Assembly (NCBI GenBank): GCA_003117195.1
Contig: BDSI01000072.1
Coordinates: 160,546-224,545 of the forward strand
DNA from: Eudorina sp. 2006-703-Eu-15
Taxonomy: Eukaryota > Chlorophyta > Chlorophyceae > Chlamydomonadales > Volvocaceae
Direction of reading: 5' to 3'
Length of the DNA: 64,000 nt
Shown: piece by piece, positions 9,488-22,000 of the stretch
How the letters are laid out: each line of letters opens with the position of its first letter
Position numbering within the stretch: the stretch's first letter is position 1
The notes under the pieces: generated by a model
What the model saw: the letters and a program-made list of their open reading frames with translations, nothing else
The model's database searches: none
Told to the model about the DNA's origin: nothing
Position numbers and translations under genes: made by a program

Positions 9488-12382
9488 GCGCTGTCGTTGG
9501 GCGAGCGCAGCACTCTACCGACGTCCCACACGAGCACCGCACCGCACCGCACCGCACCCGACGGGGTGGCATCCGGCGTCCCGTCTCTGCCCTCAGCCGA
9601 TCCCGCCGCTGCCGGCGCCACGCGCGCAGGCGCGGGCGCCGCTGGCGCGCCCCAGCTGGCGAACTCGTCCCCGGTGGTCCCCTCCGCCGTCACTGCCAGA
9701 CTCAGCACCTCCAGCCGCCCGGCCCCGCGCGTGGTCGTCTGCAAGTAGGTGTGCAGGTCCCGGAAGACCCCCGGCTCCACCTGCGGGTCCCCGAGGTCCC
9801 CGGGGGCGGCGGCGGGGGAGGCGGCGGCCGGCGGGAACAGCGAACTGATAGGCGTGAATGAAGTGCGCAGAATGCCAGGGCAAGGATCCGGTGGAAATGA
9901 CTGTCAGCACCAGGACCGCAGGTGATAGGGGCATGGTCGTGCGATGGGACCCGGGAGAAGTGGGTTAGGCATCCGACGGGTAGGGGATGTGAATCATATG
10001 GTAGGTGTAAGAATTGGAAAGATGCGGCCGGCTGCGCGCCGGCAACCGCTGGCGCGCATGTGTGTTCGCCCTCTCGCCCTGCCTCCCTGCCCACCTGCGC
10101 CACCACCGTGCAGATTCCGCCCGTCCCCACGTCCAGGGACTGCACCTCCGCCGCCTCCCTCTGCAGCAGCTGCTCGAGCTCCTGCTGGGCCTCCACCGGC
10201 ACCGACAGCTTGAGCCGCATGCGGGCGCGCTCGATGGGGAAGGACTGCTGCAGCAGCGGCAGGGCCTGAAAGGGAATGAGAGGGAAGGGAAAGGAACAGA
10301 CAAAAGGAACAGACAAAGACAGCCTAAGAGAGAAAAGAAATCATAGGGCGGGGTCCATCAGAAAGACAGAAATCGGCTTCCCTGGTCAGGGACAGGGCGG
10401 ACGTAGCGGTGGGGGTAGCGCACGCCGGGATACAGAGCGCGCGGTCTCGGCTTCAGCAACCGAGGCAGCAAGGGTGAACAGGGGCAGTAACCGCCTGACG
10501 GAGCGCTGATAAGCCTGCCAACCTCCCCAGCCTCGTCCTGACGTGCCCTGCTTATTCAGGAGCTCTCCACCCCTCTGGGGCCCGGGCCCCATCCCTCCTG
10601 GGCTGTTTTTCTTTTCAACACCCACCCCTCCTCTCCCCCCTGCCCTTTGCAGCCCACCTCCAGCGCCTGCTGCTTTGCGGACTTCTTGGGGTCCAGATTG
10701 AAGTGGATGTCCCGCAGCGCCCGCTCCAACATGGAGAGCGTGTAGGGCCGGCTGGTCTGGGGGTTGATGCACTTCTCCACCAGCACCCCCGCCACATCCT
10801 TGAACAGGTGTTCGTACTCCAACTTGCGTTCCTTATCGGACACCTACCAACAGGCACATCGAGCCCACCACCGTTACCAGTCCACCACCAGGCAGGCCGG
10901 GGAAGAGGTGATACAGAGCAGCCGATGGGGTATCGCAACTTCGCGATCATCTTGTATAGGTGTAACTACTAAACCCTAGCGAGCCACTGCAGCTGGAAGA
11001 GGAGCCGAGGCACAGAGCCCGCGCCCGACGGCGGTACAGGTCGACTGCTCCATTCGGGTCGGGTGTGCCCCCTGCAGTCCTCATGCTCACCCGTTCACCC
11101 TGCTGCATGCTTTGGGGAGCCTAATCAGGCAACCGGGCGAACCCAGCGTCCCTCTCCTGCCGCTGCCCCCGCACTGCCGTTCCGGTCCGCCACGTCACCA
11201 CCTCGCGGTGCGCGGAGGCCCGTCGGCTCTCGGACCTCCGCGTGTCCGTAACACAACTCGCCAGCAGCACTACCAGATGTCTTCCGGTCGCGAGCGCGCG
11301 CCACAGCTTCTTGGGTTCTAGGGCATCGCACCGCAGCGCCCCGCTCGCCCTACCTGCAGCTCTCCCTTGGCTAGGATCTCCAGGCAGATGACCTTTTGCT
11401 CCGTGGTCCCGAACGCCGCCTGCAGCTCCTTGTCCTTGGCCACCACCCCCTTGCCCACGTTGTGGAAGATGGTGGTGGTCTGGAGCACCTCATCAAGGTC
11501 CTTCTCGCTGGCGGGGGATGGCGAGGGAGAGGATGGAGAGGGATGGAGAGGGAGGGTGGCGAGGGATGGCGAGGGATGGCGGGGGAGAGGATGGAGAGGG
11601 GTTTGGCGCGCCGCAAAGCTGGAATGCGCGGGGTGAAAGTATTAGTGTCGCTAGTGGCGGGCCAGAACACCGTGCATTTCCCGTACAGGTCCCGTACCCC
11701 TCCCCGCAGGAACGCGACCCGTGAGAGGAGCACGGGCTCCGTACCGTCGCGCTTACATGCCAGTGCGCCAGTCTCCCACTTTGTTTTTGTAGCAGGCAAT
11801 CTCGAAGCGCTCTCCATTCTTCCTGAGCCGGACCACCGCGATGTTGGTCAGGCGCTTTTGCCCTGTGCATGCATGGGGACAGCAGGGAGCCGGGTGGCGC
11901 CGCGCATGCGAAGGCGGGGTGTCACCAAGGGGTTTTACCGCACAGGCACCAAACGGGTGGGGTTCGAGACGCCCCTGCATCAGGTAAACCCGTACAGCGC
12001 TGCATACTAGACTTTCGGTTGGTCATTGTTGCAGCACGCGCCCCTCCCACGGTTGGGGTGCCGTAAGTGTCTCCCAGCGGTAGCGTGTGTAGACAATGTA
12101 CAACCATTTGGATTTTCGACCCCAGCACATTCAACGCTAACAAGACGAACCAGGGCAGCGCGGAACTGCGTTGGGTCGGCCTTCGGTACGAAGGCAGGTA
12201 CCAGAAGCATCTCGCGACAAGCAGTTGACCGTCGCGGCACAGCGCCTTCCCGAATTGCTCCTTTGTTTTGATTGTGCAGTGGCAACCCAAATATGTTCCC
12301 CGTCTATGTTGGGGGCGCTCTGCTTGTCCCGCCGACGGCTCGAAATCCGACACTTACCAACGGGCTGGAATACCCGTGACAT
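8495..12382 (-). CDS. SBDS: Ribosome maturation protein SBDS, with C-terminal extension
   Basis: SBDS works with the GTPase EFL1 to release the anti-association factor eIF6 from late 60S subunits. Exons on the minus strand are 12358-12382, 11757-11862, 11354-11507, 10658-10843, 10095-10265, 9519-9780, 8876-9093 and 8495-8629. Phases agree throughout and give 418 residues. The start is MSRVFQPVG, then [32 protein letters not shown] and EKDLDEVLQ (domain I), [19 protein letters not shown] to AKQQALE (domain II), [19 protein letters not shown] and [12 protein letters not shown] to [10 protein letters not shown] (domain III). About 170 residues follow that the core family lacks: a Gly/Ala-rich linker and a last exon with [20 protein letters not shown]. 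The last introns are less certain than the core. The intron after exon 7 would be GC-AG (CTGCAG then GCGAGT). Confidence 0.92.
9281..9326. repeat. (GT)23 microsatellite in SBDS intron 6
   Basis: This is an uninterrupted GT tract. In the transcript it is (AC)n inside the intron between exons 9519-9780 and 8876-9093. Confidence 0.98.
9411..9486. repeat. (GT)38 microsatellite in SBDS intron 6
   Basis: This second, longer pure GT tract lies about 85 bp from the first. It sits about 30 bp inside the 5' splice site of the same intron (transcript strand AC). Long Thr-His or Cys-Val ORFs read across it are artefacts. Confidence 0.98.
10599..10620 (+). mobile_element. 22-bp retroelement tail in SBDS intron 4
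   Basis: The core TGGGCTGTTTTTCTTTTCAA matches, in reverse complement, the tails found at 17514, 39114 and 41489. It is flanked by 11-bp direct repeats with one mismatch, CCCATCCCTCC (10588-10598) and CCCACCCCTCC (10621-10631), as expected for target-site duplication. Confidence 0.5.
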
Positions 12383-12831
12383 CGTGTTCGATTACAATAT
12401 GATTCGCTACCAAATGGGCTCTGAAAGTCGTCTGCAAAACTGTGTATCAGGCAACTAAGCAAAAGTTGTGCATAACAATTGCAAGACGTGCTACGTGATG
12501 CGTCCTTAGCGTCAATTGAAAACATTACACAGCCAACCCTGCGATGCATTCTAATGAGAAGGAGAAGTCCAACCTCCCGTACGGCAATTCGGGATTTGGC
12601 GCCAGGTTTCCACTCAGCAGTTCTACTCACATTGCATTTTTGGAAGCTCCACCGTGGTGTACACGATCCGAGAATTCTAGCTTCAGGTTGAAACTTTCAG
12701 ACGTTGCTGAACTCTCTTTTCAGCTGTCGTTTGCCGCGTATGTGCGAGTGTCCCTCAGGTTTCGCCTGCACAACTTTCACCCACACAGCTATAAGAAGGG
12801 GCAGCTACTGGTGCTAACCAGGGAAAACATC
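12383..12831. promoter_or_regulatory. Shared divergent promoter region of SBDS and POLA2
   Basis: Only 449 bp separate the SBDS ATG (12382, minus) from the POLA2 ATG (12832, plus), so both 5' UTRs and promoters must lie here unless further non-coding exons exist. The stretch is clearly less GC-rich than the flanking exons. No definite TATA box was assigned. Confidence 0.55.
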
Positions 12832-15800
12832 ATGGAAAAGGCTTTCGCTTCTAAAAGCTACAAGTTTGGGGATGCGGCCCTCGTGGTGAGGGCGCAACAA
12901 GTAGCGCAGCAGCTACAGATAACTCCTGAGTCCTTTGCAAACCAGTATGACAGCTTTGCTCTTATCAGGTATGCACCTCAGGGCATTGTCGACTTGCCAC
13001 GGGACGTGGCGTGGTTGCGCACATCGGCGCCTCAAAACCCTCAACGCTTCGGGATACGTTGCCCTCGGCCGGTCTTGATTGCTAAGATAATTCGAAACAC
13101 CGTCGCGTCTTCCGGCCCCTGCAGCGAATGGAACGAGAGCGTGACGGCGCAGCGCCTCAAGATGGTGGCGGACTACCTGGAGACTGAGCAGCGCAAGGAA
13201 AACGCGAAGCCGCGCGCGGCTGCGGGGGGCACAGGGGCCTCGGCCGCCAAAGCCCTTCCGCAGGCCATGAAACCCACCTGGGAGGAGTGAGTTTGCCAGC
13301 AGGGGCTGTTGGAGGCCCCGCCAACACAGCGTTGCCGTCCGCACCCGCATGAGCTGCGCTTCCATGCGCCACCCGCCCCGGCCTCCGACCGGCGCAATGA
13401 AGCCCACGGAGCGCAAATCCGCCGCACACCCCCTCCAGCACCCTCACGGATCTTGTTATAACCCCATGGGCTTGATTGGATTGCATCACCGGGCATGCCT
13501 TCGTCCTGGCATGTCCTTTGCATCGTCCGCCGGCCCGCCGTCATTAGGACAGCATTGCCGTGTGGCTCCTGCGCACGTCCCCTTTGCGTGGCTAATGCTG
13601 CGGCTGCTGATCCCGCAGCTTGCCGGACAAGATGGACTTCCCCACACCCAGCGCCAAGCGGCAGGCGCTGGACCCAGCGGCTGTGAACCCGGGGACCGCC
13701 GCCAAGGCCGGGACCGCCACCAAGCCGGCGGCGGCTGGCGGCAGCAGCCAGAACGCAGGCAGGGCAGCCGGGTTGGCAGGCACACCGCAGCCGTCGGGCG
13801 CACAGCCACGCTGGACGGGGACGCCGCTCGCGTCAGGCACACCCTCCGCCCCGCCCAGCGCCTTTGCGCAGCGAACCAACGTGAGTGGAGGGCTAAATCC
13901 CCGGGTCGCTGCGGCTGGGTGCCGGCACCGATGCTTTCGGGGTGTTGAGGACGCCGCGCAACAACCCCCGACTGAGTCATGTTCTCATGTACACTGCGCA
14001 TCCCCTAACACAGCGGAGCCTCCACGGACCCGCAGAGTTTAATGACTGCCGCCTACGTGGGCCTGATGCGGCCCGTGTCGGCCCACTAATGATTCCCATC
14101 CGTCCGTCCATGTGCTGACCCAAATCGTTGCTCTGCAGCAAGGTCAGGTGGTGGCGGTGCTGCACGATCACCTGCCCGGACCTGCCGCGCACCGCCAGCA
14201 GCAGCAGCAGCGGCAGGCGAGTGTGGCGGTCCGACCCCTGGGTCAGCCTTCGCTGGATGCCGCGGGCCTGCTGTTTATGATGGAGGTCCTGGACACAAAG
14301 GTAGGGGGGCGGGTGGAGGGTGGGCAGGACGAGGGTTGACATGATCAATGCGGCCTCAGTGAAACTTCCGTTAATAGTCCTGATGGATTGACCGGCTGTG
14401 TTTGCATGCGTCGGGTCAGTCTCGTGAGACGGCCATGATCCGCAGCGAAGAGGCATATGGGCATATGGGGAAGGGTGGCGATCAGCGGCATGGGAACGTG
14501 GTGACGTGGCTGGCCGGGGCTGACTGGGTAACATGGCAGGAGCGACACCGCCTGTGAGTCTGAGGTGGCGAGCCTGTCCTTACCTCTGTCAACTCGGCAC
14601 GCGGGGGCCTGATAGGCGAGAGACAAGTCCAGGACGAACCCGGACAACCCATCTCACGTTTAAGAAGGAGAATGCTAAGTGTGACGGAGCACGATGTGTG
14701 GGTCACATTGGGAAACCAGCTCCATGGCCCAGCGAAGGAGGAAGTTGGGGTCCAGCTCGCGCTGCTGAGGTGCCCGCACCGGCTGTGCGCACGCTGCCGT
14801 GACAGGTGAATGCGCTGGACGAGCGCATTCTGGACTTTGCGGACGCCCTGACGGCCGCCACTCAGCACCTCCGCCCGCCGGGACCTGCACCGACGCCCGC
14901 GGCGGCCGGTACCCCCGGCCCCGCTGCCGCGGGCCCCTCTGCGGGTGCTGCTGCCGCACCCCACCTCACACCCGGCGCGACGCCGCCGCCACCAGCCGCC
15001 GCTGTGACACCGGGTGGCGCGGCCGCCCACACACCGGGTGGTGCGGCCGCGGCCGCCGGGCCGCCGGACGGCGTCGTCCTGCCGCTCCATCACTCGGTTT
15101 CGGACCTCAGCCACCAGCCCGTGTGGGTGGCGGGACGGGTGCTGGCGGAGACAGAGGGGGCATCGCTCAACGCGGAGAGCTTGCTGCTGGAGGGCTGCCG
15201 GGACGCCAGCGGCGGAACGCGCGTGCGATTGGACGTGACATCCCTGCCGGCCTACAGGTGGGTCCAGGGCTCAGAGTGCTCGCTTCCGGGGACGCTCTCG
15301 CTCTGCCCTGCTCTGCTCCGCTTTGGTGCACGGCTTGACCGGCAAGCGCGAGGATCGGTTGGACTGGCTTGGCGCTTTTGGGCTGCCGCGCGTGAAGTCA
15401 AGCACCGGGTGTCTAGAAGGCATTCCACTCTCATGCTTGTGCTCTCTCTTATCTCTGGCTCGCTGTTATGCCTTGAAGCCATCCGCTCTGATCTGCGGAG
15501 CATGCCGGCGGGTCGTCCTGTTGTTCCTTTAGAGGCTTGCCTCGCCGTGGCCGGCCTGTTCCCCGACCAGGTTGTTCCCCGGCCAGTCCGTCTGCGCCTA
15601 CGGGCTGAACCCCACGGGCGGCAAGTTCATCGCGCAGCGGCTGGTCACCCACGTGCCGCCGCCCGCGCCGGCCGCCTCCTCGCTGGCGGCCCCCCGGGAC
15701 TGCGGCCTGTCGGTTGTGATGGCAGCCGGGCCGTTCTGCCTCACCGATGACTTGTCGTACTCGCCGCTGGAGGAGCTCCTGTCGTACTGCACGGGTACGA

Positions 15801-17499
15801 ATTCGAACAAGTTGTGAGCGGCGCCCTGCGGGCCCTTAGCTGTCAAAACTGATCGTCTATATATTATACAGGGATTTTGCTCGGTCGCCTTCATCAACGA
15901 TCACGGGAAGTTACCCGCTTTTGTGCCCTGCCCCCTCGTCCCCTGACCCACGGGACCTGATCACGGCACCCCCGCAGCCAACCCACCGGACGTGGTGTTG
16001 CTCATGGGCCCGTTTGTGGATTCGGAGCACCCGGGGCTGATGGCAGGGACCGCCGACCGCACCGCCGAGTCGGTGATGCGGGAGGAGGTCCTGCGGCGGC
16101 TGGCGGCCTGGCGGGCCGACCATCCAGCGGCGGTGGTGGCGCTGATGCCGGCGGTGCGCGACGTGACGGCGATGCCGGTGCTGCCGCAGCCGCCCATGAC
16201 TGCGGCGGCTCAGGCCGTGGGCCCGGCCGATAAGGTTCGCAAGGGGGGCCCACCGCACCTGCGGTGTGCAGGGGGGGGTTGTGGAATCCGTTCCACTTCA
16301 GGGCCCCGGTGTTTCGCTGCCTCCACTGGTAGAACGGCCACCATGATGCCACAAGCCCAGCATGGGCGGCTGGGCAGAGCGCCATCCCGCACCCCCAGGG
16401 CATTAAACCCTTCGTCCCCCGCGCTGTTGAACTCCCCTCCTGTACCGCATCTTCTCGCTCTAGCGCTCTGTTTCCCATCCCACCCATGTCACCAGATCTC
16501 GACTCTGGTAATCAGCGCAGCCAATCATGCCCACCAGTCTGCTAATCACACCCCACCCCATCCCACCCCAGGTTGTGGCGCTCCAGAACCCCGCCACCGT
16601 GTCCCTGGGCCCGTTGGTGCTGTCAGCCTGCTCGGCAGATGTGCTCAAGGCCCTGAGTGCCAGTGAGCACAGCCGTGTGCCGCCGGGCACCGCCGTGGAG
16701 CGACTGCCGGCGCTCGCGAGCCACGTGCTGGGGCAACGGAGGTGGGTGGGTGGGTGAGACCGGTAGGCGGCCCGCAATGCGGATATCACCGGGCAGGCGT
16801 GACATCAGTCTGCTCCGCCTCGCGGCTGTAGTCAAGGTATCGATCTTTGTTATGCGCCGCAGCTGACGCGGGGGCCGGTTGGCTGGATTCGTGGGTTGCA
16901 TGTGCAGCCTACGCAGTGCCCATGTCACGGGTTGGGTGTGGCCATTGTCTGCTCCGCCTCGTGGCCGTAGTCAAGGTCTCGTTCCTTGGCGGCCACCTAA
17001 GCAGCACCCTCAGAGCAGCACCCTAAGAGCAGCACCCTCTCGGCCTGTCCTCGCCGCCCTCCCAAGCCCCTCATCCCGCATCCCGTGCTGGCCGCCGGGC
17101 CTCCTCATCCCACCTCGCCGCAGCTTCTACCCGGTGTACCCGGCCGCCCCCGGCACCTGCCTGGACACCAGCCACTACACCCAGCTGCAAATCCCGGTGG
17201 CGCCCGACCTGCTGCTGATGCCCTCGGACCTAGCGCCGTTCGCCAAGGTCCTGCCGCCGTCGGCCTGGGCAGCGGGCGCGCCGCCGGGACTGGACACGGG
17301 GGCCGCGGGCGCTGCGGGGACGGGGGCGGGGGCGGGGACAGGCGCCGGCACGCCGCCTGTGAGCGCTGCGCCCGTGGTGGTGGTGAACCCAGGGCGGCTG
17401 TCCCGGGGTGGTGTGGGGGGCACCTTTGCGCATGTGCTGGTCGCGCCAGGGAGCGCACCGCTCACGGAGCGCATCCGCGTGGACGTGAAGCGGATCTGA
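12832..17499 (+). CDS. POLA2: DNA polymerase alpha subunit B (primase-polymerase complex)
   Basis: This is the non-catalytic B subunit that tethers the polymerase alpha catalytic chain in the primosome in the nucleus. Exons are 12832-12968, 13125-13286, 13619-13880, 14139-14300, 14806-15257, 15571-15794, 15978-16234, 16572-16741 and 17124-17499. All phases agree (733 residues). The N-terminal helical domain is QQVAQQLQITPESF, followed by a phospho-site-like linker (FPTPSAKRQ). The OB fold runs from VWVAGRVLAETEGASL to LFPGQSVCAYGLNPTGGKF. The inactivated calcineurin-like phosphoesterase domain has VVLLMGPFVDSEHP, MPAVRDVTAMPVLPQPPM, RSFYPVYPAAPG, VAPDLLLMPSDLAPFAK and VVVNPGRLSRGGVGGTFAHV. 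Exon 7 could instead end at 16216 in the same phase. Ala/Pro/Gly inserts (about residues 260-310 and 665-690) are algal. The start fits the family's short N-terminus. Confidence 0.93.
16800..17045. repeat. Local duplications in POLA2 intron 8
   Basis: The motif CTGCTCCGCCTCG.GGC.GTAGTCAAGG occurs at about 16810 and again at about 16949. Three tandem copies of an 11-13 bp unit around AGCAGCACCCT follow at about 16998-17040. No coding role is seen. Confidence 0.7.
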
Positions 17500-19094
17500 G
17501 GCGGTGGAGGGGGTTTAAGAAGAAACTGCCCAGACACACCCAGAACTGCCCAGACCACCGGAGGGGGGAGCTGGGCGCGGGGGCCTTCGGTGCGGGCACG
17601 GGCAAGCGTTCGGTGGTGGAGGTGGAGGGGGGAGGGTGTTGCGGGCTTGCAGGCAGACACGTCCGGGGACCAGGGCGCGGTCGTCCTTGTATGTGGGGCT
17701 ACAAAAGGGGGGGTCATTGGGGATTTGGGGAATCGATGGCATCTCCTGCGCCCTGCCTTGGATCCTTTCTCTCGTTCGATGACTTGAGGTTGTGCGGTGG
17801 GGTGGCGGGGGCGCGTTGTTCCGTACGAGTGGCGCGCCACCGGATGGGCGATCCTTGACTGGTTTCGGGGCTCGTGCGCGTGGTGGTGCTCCAACGAAGG
17901 GTGGGACGGTGGGGTACTGTACCAGTTGCGCATGCAGCGGCAGCAGTAGGCGGAATTCGGAGTGGAACAGCCACCTTGATTACCAAGGAATGTTGGGCGG
18001 GCGATCCAGTTGGGGTGCTAACTGCTGAAAGGGAGGTGACGTAGGACCGACCTTCGGTACGAACGTGGAAGCCTACTGATTGAAGTTGCGAGTCGATTGC
18101 CCGTCTGGATTACGCGCGAATGACGCTGCGGAGGTGGCATGTGCACAGTGACATACAGACGACGGCGGCCAATCGGCTTTCTCCGGGCCTCCCGATGGGT
18201 ACAGGGGAACACTACTGGTGACCCTTCGTCGCATACCACGACCAAGTTATACAACATACCGGTAACGTCGCGACAAACACATACAAATGATGCATTCATC
18301 ACTGTGTTGGCACAGCAGAAGGATCAAACGCCAAAATGTTCCAATACCGTACTGAAACCCGCGGGACGATGTTCTAACAGCCCGAGTTCGTAAGGTCATA
18401 TCCGAGTTGACCCTGACGGCTCGTAGTTATCTGCCAACGATCTAGGACGGGCTAACATATCTTGATTTGGTTTATGCTGGATTGCGAGAGCAACACTTCC
18501 TCATTTGCATTCAATCATTCTAAGTTTATCTTTCTCATTTGGTCCCAATAATGTATTAAATTACGATCCGTCTTTGATAGTTCAAACTGCTAGGGTCGTC
18601 GATCGGGTTTCTGCAATTGAAAGGCACTTTCTCTGGCACTGCTGCGATTGTAATCATGTAAGTTTAAGCGTTCGTTAGGTATAAATTCGTTTGGCTTTTG
18701 CGGATGGCGCCTCAGTGGAACGTTAGTGTCAAACTGTAGCGTTCTTCTGCTGACTGGGTCGGCCTGCTTTGTTACATGCCGTCTTCTAGAAATTCCTGAC
18801 CTTGGCTGCCAGATTTTGGCTGCCGATCAGATAATTTAGAGCCCTGTTCTCTTACTAGGTGTGTTTTCCGTCTTCGAGTTGACTGTGCACTCTGAGCCCA
18901 ACTGATGTGTGATCGTTCGCGCAGTTGCTTCTCTTGATACCGTACCAATTCCATTTCCCGTGCATCCCCGTAGCCTGAACACGGAGTACCGTCCCGCGCA
19001 GCGGACGCGGACACGGGCGGCACCACCTCAGCACCGGCGCCACCGCTTGTCCAGTGCCTAACGCCGCCGCCCGCAGCTCCAAGCCGTACAAGCA
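17500..19094. other. Intergenic region POLA2-SGNH gene
   Basis: No gene is recognised. The left half is G-rich and carries a short retroelement tail (17514-17559). The middle (about 18400-18700) is AT-rich with no ORF worth reporting. The right end presumably holds the promoter and 5' UTR of the SGNH hydrolase gene. No TGTAA signal was found near the POLA2 stop. Confidence 0.6.
17514..17559 (-). mobile_element. 46-bp retroelement tail in the POLA2 3' flank
   Basis: It begins TTTAAGAAGAAACTGCCCAG and continues CACACCCAG, matching the tail at 39114-39146. It is flanked by GGAGGGGG at 17506-17513 and 17560-17567, a candidate 8-bp target duplication, although G-rich sequence weakens the test. 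It starts 14 bp after the POLA2 stop codon. Confidence 0.5.
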
Positions 19095-22000
19095 ATGCCA
19101 GGCAGCCGCCTGGCGCCGCTGCGCGCTGCAATGCGCACGCCAGGCAGCGCTATGTCGCCTGTGCGGCGCCACAACACGCTGCTCCTGGCGCTCAGCGTTC
19201 TGCTGCTGCTGCAGCCGCCGTCGCTGGACCTCCTATTGCGCCCCTCCAGCGGCAACCGTGTCCCGCGCGCGTCGTCGCTGGTGCACGCCCAGACGCGGCA
19301 CCGCGTCCAGCGCGCGCACGGCCCTCACGGCGGCGCCGCGGCGGGCCTCTCCATCAACATCGGGTCAGATGACGACAGCGACGCGGACGTTGGAGGTGGT
19401 GTCGACCGCGGCGGCGGCGGCCGCGGCCCCCTCAGCGCAGACTGCAAGGAGACCTGCTACAAGGGCCTCCTGGAGGGCACCTTTGCCACCTGCAAGGCGC
19501 AGGAGTACGACCCGGGGCTCGTCAAGATGTTGACCGACGCGCGCACGCGGCGCGCCGCGCAGTCCTTCCACGGCGACCGCACGCGGCTGCGGGCGGCGCT
19601 GAAGCGCTTCGCGGACGGGGCCGACCTGGTCGTAGCGGTCGCGGGCGGGAGCATCTCGGCGGGCCAGGGCGCAGTGGACGCGCCGTCCTACCCCAAGTGG
19701 ATGCAGTTCGTGCTGGACGCGAACCTGCCGCACAAGGGCCGCGCGCGTGTGCACAACGGCGCCGTGCCCGGCACCAGCAGCCAGTACATGTCCTCCTGCC
19801 ACAATGTGCACGTGCCGCGCGAGGCGGACATCATCATCGTGGAGTACGCCGTCAACGACGACGAGATGCCGATGCCGCACATGAACAACCAGGTAAGGTG
19901 GCGGTGAGGGGCGGTGGTGCGAGCGAGGGGTGCCAAGCGAGGGGTGCCAAGCGAGGGGTGCCAAGCGAGGGGTGCCAAGCGAGGGGAGAGGGGGGCGCGC
20001 CCTGTATCCCTTCATGTCGGCCTGCTGCATGCAGGGAATGGGAGGGGATGGCGTCCAGGTCCGAAGATGGGGTGAGGTAAAAGAATAAATCGGTCGACGC
20101 ACAGCGGACGTCGTCAAACCGCTGGAGAGCCTCTGGTACAGTGCATTCTTTGGCCCGGCAGTCAGCTCAGCTTGATTACTGTATAAAGCTTGACTGAAAA
20201 GCGGGAGCCAGGGGCGGCGTTCTTGAGTCCTGGCGTCGCAGTGGTGTTCCTCGCTCAGCGGTGTTTTCAGACCACTGCCCGAGACGGGCAGTGGTCTCAG
20301 CCCGTGTGACGCTCCCACTCACCCACCCATCTTCCTTCCCGGCTTCTTTCCGTGGGGCCAACCGGCAGGTTCGGCGGCCGTACGAGCGCTTGCTCCGGAA
20401 GCTGCTGAACTACCCCAACCGGCCGGCGGTGATCCTGCTTCACGGCTACCGCTGGTTCCAGATCCCGGTGGAGGGGACGGGTCTGTTCTGGAGCAGCGGC
20501 GAGCGGCAGCAGTCGGAGTTCGGCGTGTTCTACGGCCTGCCGCAGGTGTCCATCAAAGCCTGCTGCTATCACTACATGGTGGAGGGTAAGCCGTACGGGT
20601 GACCGGGGCAACCGGGCCGAGCCGCCGGGCTTTCCCCCTGGTTCGGGCAACTGCGCCAACGGGTTCTTGGCACGATGTCGGGGCCTGAAGGGGACTAGGG
20701 GGGAGGAAAATGACTTTCCTCATTAACGCGTGTGGTTTAGGTGCCGGGATGGGGTCTCGGGTTGGGCTGGCATGTGGCATCCCTGGCGGGCGGCCCCCCG
20801 AGTATGTCGCGTGCGGCGCCACGTCAGCCGCTGTGCGTGGGCCAGGAGCACGTCAGCTCGGAGAGGCAGGGGTGGGGCAGCGCCAGCGGAGTTTGGGAAA
20901 CCGCTTACCACCCGCAGCTGCGGGGTCTTGGTCTGCAGCTCCAAGCTGCGCGTGCAGACAGAGAAGCGCAATCAGACCAGACCCCTGCCTGCTGTGACGC
21001 GCCGTTCTAAAGATAACGCCGTCCGTGCTGTGCTGTTCCCCATCGCTCGTCTATATTCACCTGCCGCGGGGGGCCGGGCGTCGCGCGCGGCCGTCGCGAG
21101 GTCCCTCGCAGCGCCAGTCTGAGTCTGGCCGCGGCTGGTCTGCGGTGCTGGCACGGGTGATGGCAAACTCAGCCTCAATGTCGGCGCTTGCTGCCGGGCA
21201 GGCGCGTCTCTTCCCCCCTCCCATCCGTATTCGCGGCCGCCGCCCTTCTCCCCTCCCCACCCCTCCCCTCCGACCACATTCCCCGTCCAAGCACCCACCC
21301 ACCCATCCATCCCAGGCCGTCCTCCCCATGCATAAGGCGCTGCGAGGGCCTTACCCCTGCCCCTGCCTTCTCGGGGTACCATGGATGTATCTCCCCCCGC
21401 ACGGGGCAGCAGCGCAGACAGGTTGAAATGTCTGCCCATTTCCCTTACCTTCCCCCCCCGCACGGGGCAGCAGCGCAGACAGGTTGAACCCTCTGCCCAC
21501 TTCCCTTACCTCCCCCTCCCCCGCACAGGGAAGCCCGGGTTCCAGGTGAAGCGCCCCCGCGCCGACCAGCACGGCAGGATCCAGGTGGAGAACGGCGTCG
21601 ACTCGCAGCTCAAGGACTTCGCGTTCTACTACGACGTGGTGCACCCGGACGGCCACACCGGCCACCGGGTGATGGGCGAGGTGGCGGCGCAGCTCATCCT
21701 GGACGCCTGGGCGGATGTGAGTGCCAACACTGGGCCCGCGGGGGGGGGGGCGGCGGGCGGGGCGGGGCGGGAGGGAGGATTGGGAGGCCGGCCAGCGCGA
21801 AGGAGGGGGCGTGACGGAGAGGGACGTGGGCGCGCCGCCGCCCTGGGGGGACCCGGGCACGGGTTCAGTCGGTGCGGGTCCGTGTCCTTCTGTCGGGCAG
21901 CTTCCACCGCGGGCCACCGTTGTGCGCGCCATGGTAGGATCCCGGTGAGAGCAGCGTCAGAGTGGCGTTCGGTGTTGCCAGTCGTGGAGCCATGCGACAA

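Noticed and set aside
9361..9780. ORFs with Cys-Val or Thr-His runs
   Set aside because: They are translations of the GT microsatellites in an SBDS intron.
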